Assembly (NCBI RefSeq): GCF_004193775.1
Contig: NC_041002.1
Location: 2,901,261 to 2,965,260, forward strand
DNA: 64,000 nt
Origin: Glycine soja
Taxonomy: Eukaryota > Streptophyta > Magnoliopsida > Fabales > Fabaceae
Direction of reading: 5' to 3'
Shown: piece by piece, positions 63,411 through 64,000 of the stretch
Numbering within the stretch: the stretch's first letter is position 1
Layout of the letters: each line of letters begins with the position of its first letter
The notes under the pieces: model-generated
Seen by the model: only the letters and a program-made list of their open reading frames with translations
What the model was told of the DNA's origin: nothing
The model's database searches: none
Translations under genes and position numbers: made by a program

Positions 63411-64000
63411 AAATAAACTTATAGGATTAGATAACATTTTGTTTAGATGCAATTTTACAGAATATAAACCAGATTCTTACAGTTAGACTAAAATTTATGA
63501 ATGTACGATTATTTAAAAAAAAAAAAAAACAAATCGTGTCAGTCATCATTAATTAGAATCAGTATGTCTAGAGAATCACTTCATATGCAATAATTGACTT
63601 GCTGCAAAGTAACCTTGCAGTTTAATTTCTGGTCCACTTATAAACATTTAAAAGTATTAATACTTTTCTTGGTACATTTTTCATGTTTTTCTACATAAAA
63701 TTGCTTTCACGCATAATATGCTTTTCAAACATTAAAAGAATACCAATATTAATATGAGTAAATTATATTCGTATTTTCTTTTTTTTATTATTATATCAGA
63801 CATCTTTCTTTTTTTCACTTACAAAAAATCTCTTAATTATTTAATTCACATTACAACTTCCTTCTTCCTAAATGTCGTTTAATGATTTAAGAGAAGATAA
63901 CTTTTCTCATGAAAGTTTATGTCTAAAATATTTTCATCTTTTCTTTTTAACTTCATAAAAGACATAACACCATTAACCTAAAAATATTTTAACATTTTTG
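63411..64000. other. AT-rich sequence at the window end
   Basis: No gene or repeat recognised. Confidence 0.5.

Noticed and set aside
1..64000. CRISPR arrays, bacterial operons or rRNA operons
   Set aside because: None expected or seen in this plant nuclear sequence; direct repeats present are microsatellites, LTRs or local duplications.

Overview
The window is plant nuclear DNA: AT-rich, with intron-bearing genes and short GT-AG introns, embedded in a dense layer of retroelements. Gene content (phylloquinone methyltransferase, neprosin-domain protein, GH28 polygalacturonase, DUF26 receptor kinases) and the style of the repeats suggest a legume, probably soybean (Glycine). The species is an inference from recall; nothing in the window proves it.

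Layout. 0.2-1 kb: decayed fragment of a TLD-domain gene (- strand). 2.5-5.4 kb: small basic protein gene (- strand, 177 aa, C1orf131/FAF1-like) with a non-coding 5' exon and a telo-box. 9.0-13.2 kb: complete seven-exon neprosin-domain gene (- strand, 420 aa) with one GC-AG intron. 13.5-21.8 kb: no gene seen. 21.9-24.25 kb: Ty1/copia LTR and gag remnant cut by a gypsy-type LTR; 24.7-25.1 kb: frame-broken ORF of unknown family. 25.6-28.6 kb: complete eight-exon polygalacturonase (- strand, 461 aa). 31.0-37.2 kb: two copies of one roughly 3 kb LTR-like element, one nested in the other in opposite orientation, the inner one flanked by a 5-bp duplication. 38.3-39.1 kb: TRIM-like miniature LTR element. 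39.85-42.9 kb: cysteine-rich receptor-like kinase (CRK) pseudogene, followed at 47.06-50.09 kb by an intact CRK gene (652 aa). 51.1-54.3 kb: complete eight-exon demethylphylloquinone methyltransferase (MENG; - strand, 253 aa), convergent with the CRK gene. 54.8-58.8 kb: copia element (- strand) lacking reverse transcriptase. 58.8-63.4 kb: decayed L1-type LINE (+ strand) carrying a 5S-rRNA-bearing LTR-like insert (Cassandra-like) and a gypsy polyprotein tail.

Five genes can be reconstructed with every exon junction in frame (FAF1-like, neprosin, polygalacturonase, CRK, MENG). They do not form a pathway: two act in the cell wall or secretory route, one at the plasma membrane, one in the chloroplast, one probably in the nucleolus. 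The only local gene family is the CRK pair. I found no clearly new biological system; the most unusual structures are the nested inverted LTR pair, the TRIM-like element and the 5S-bearing insert inside the LINE.
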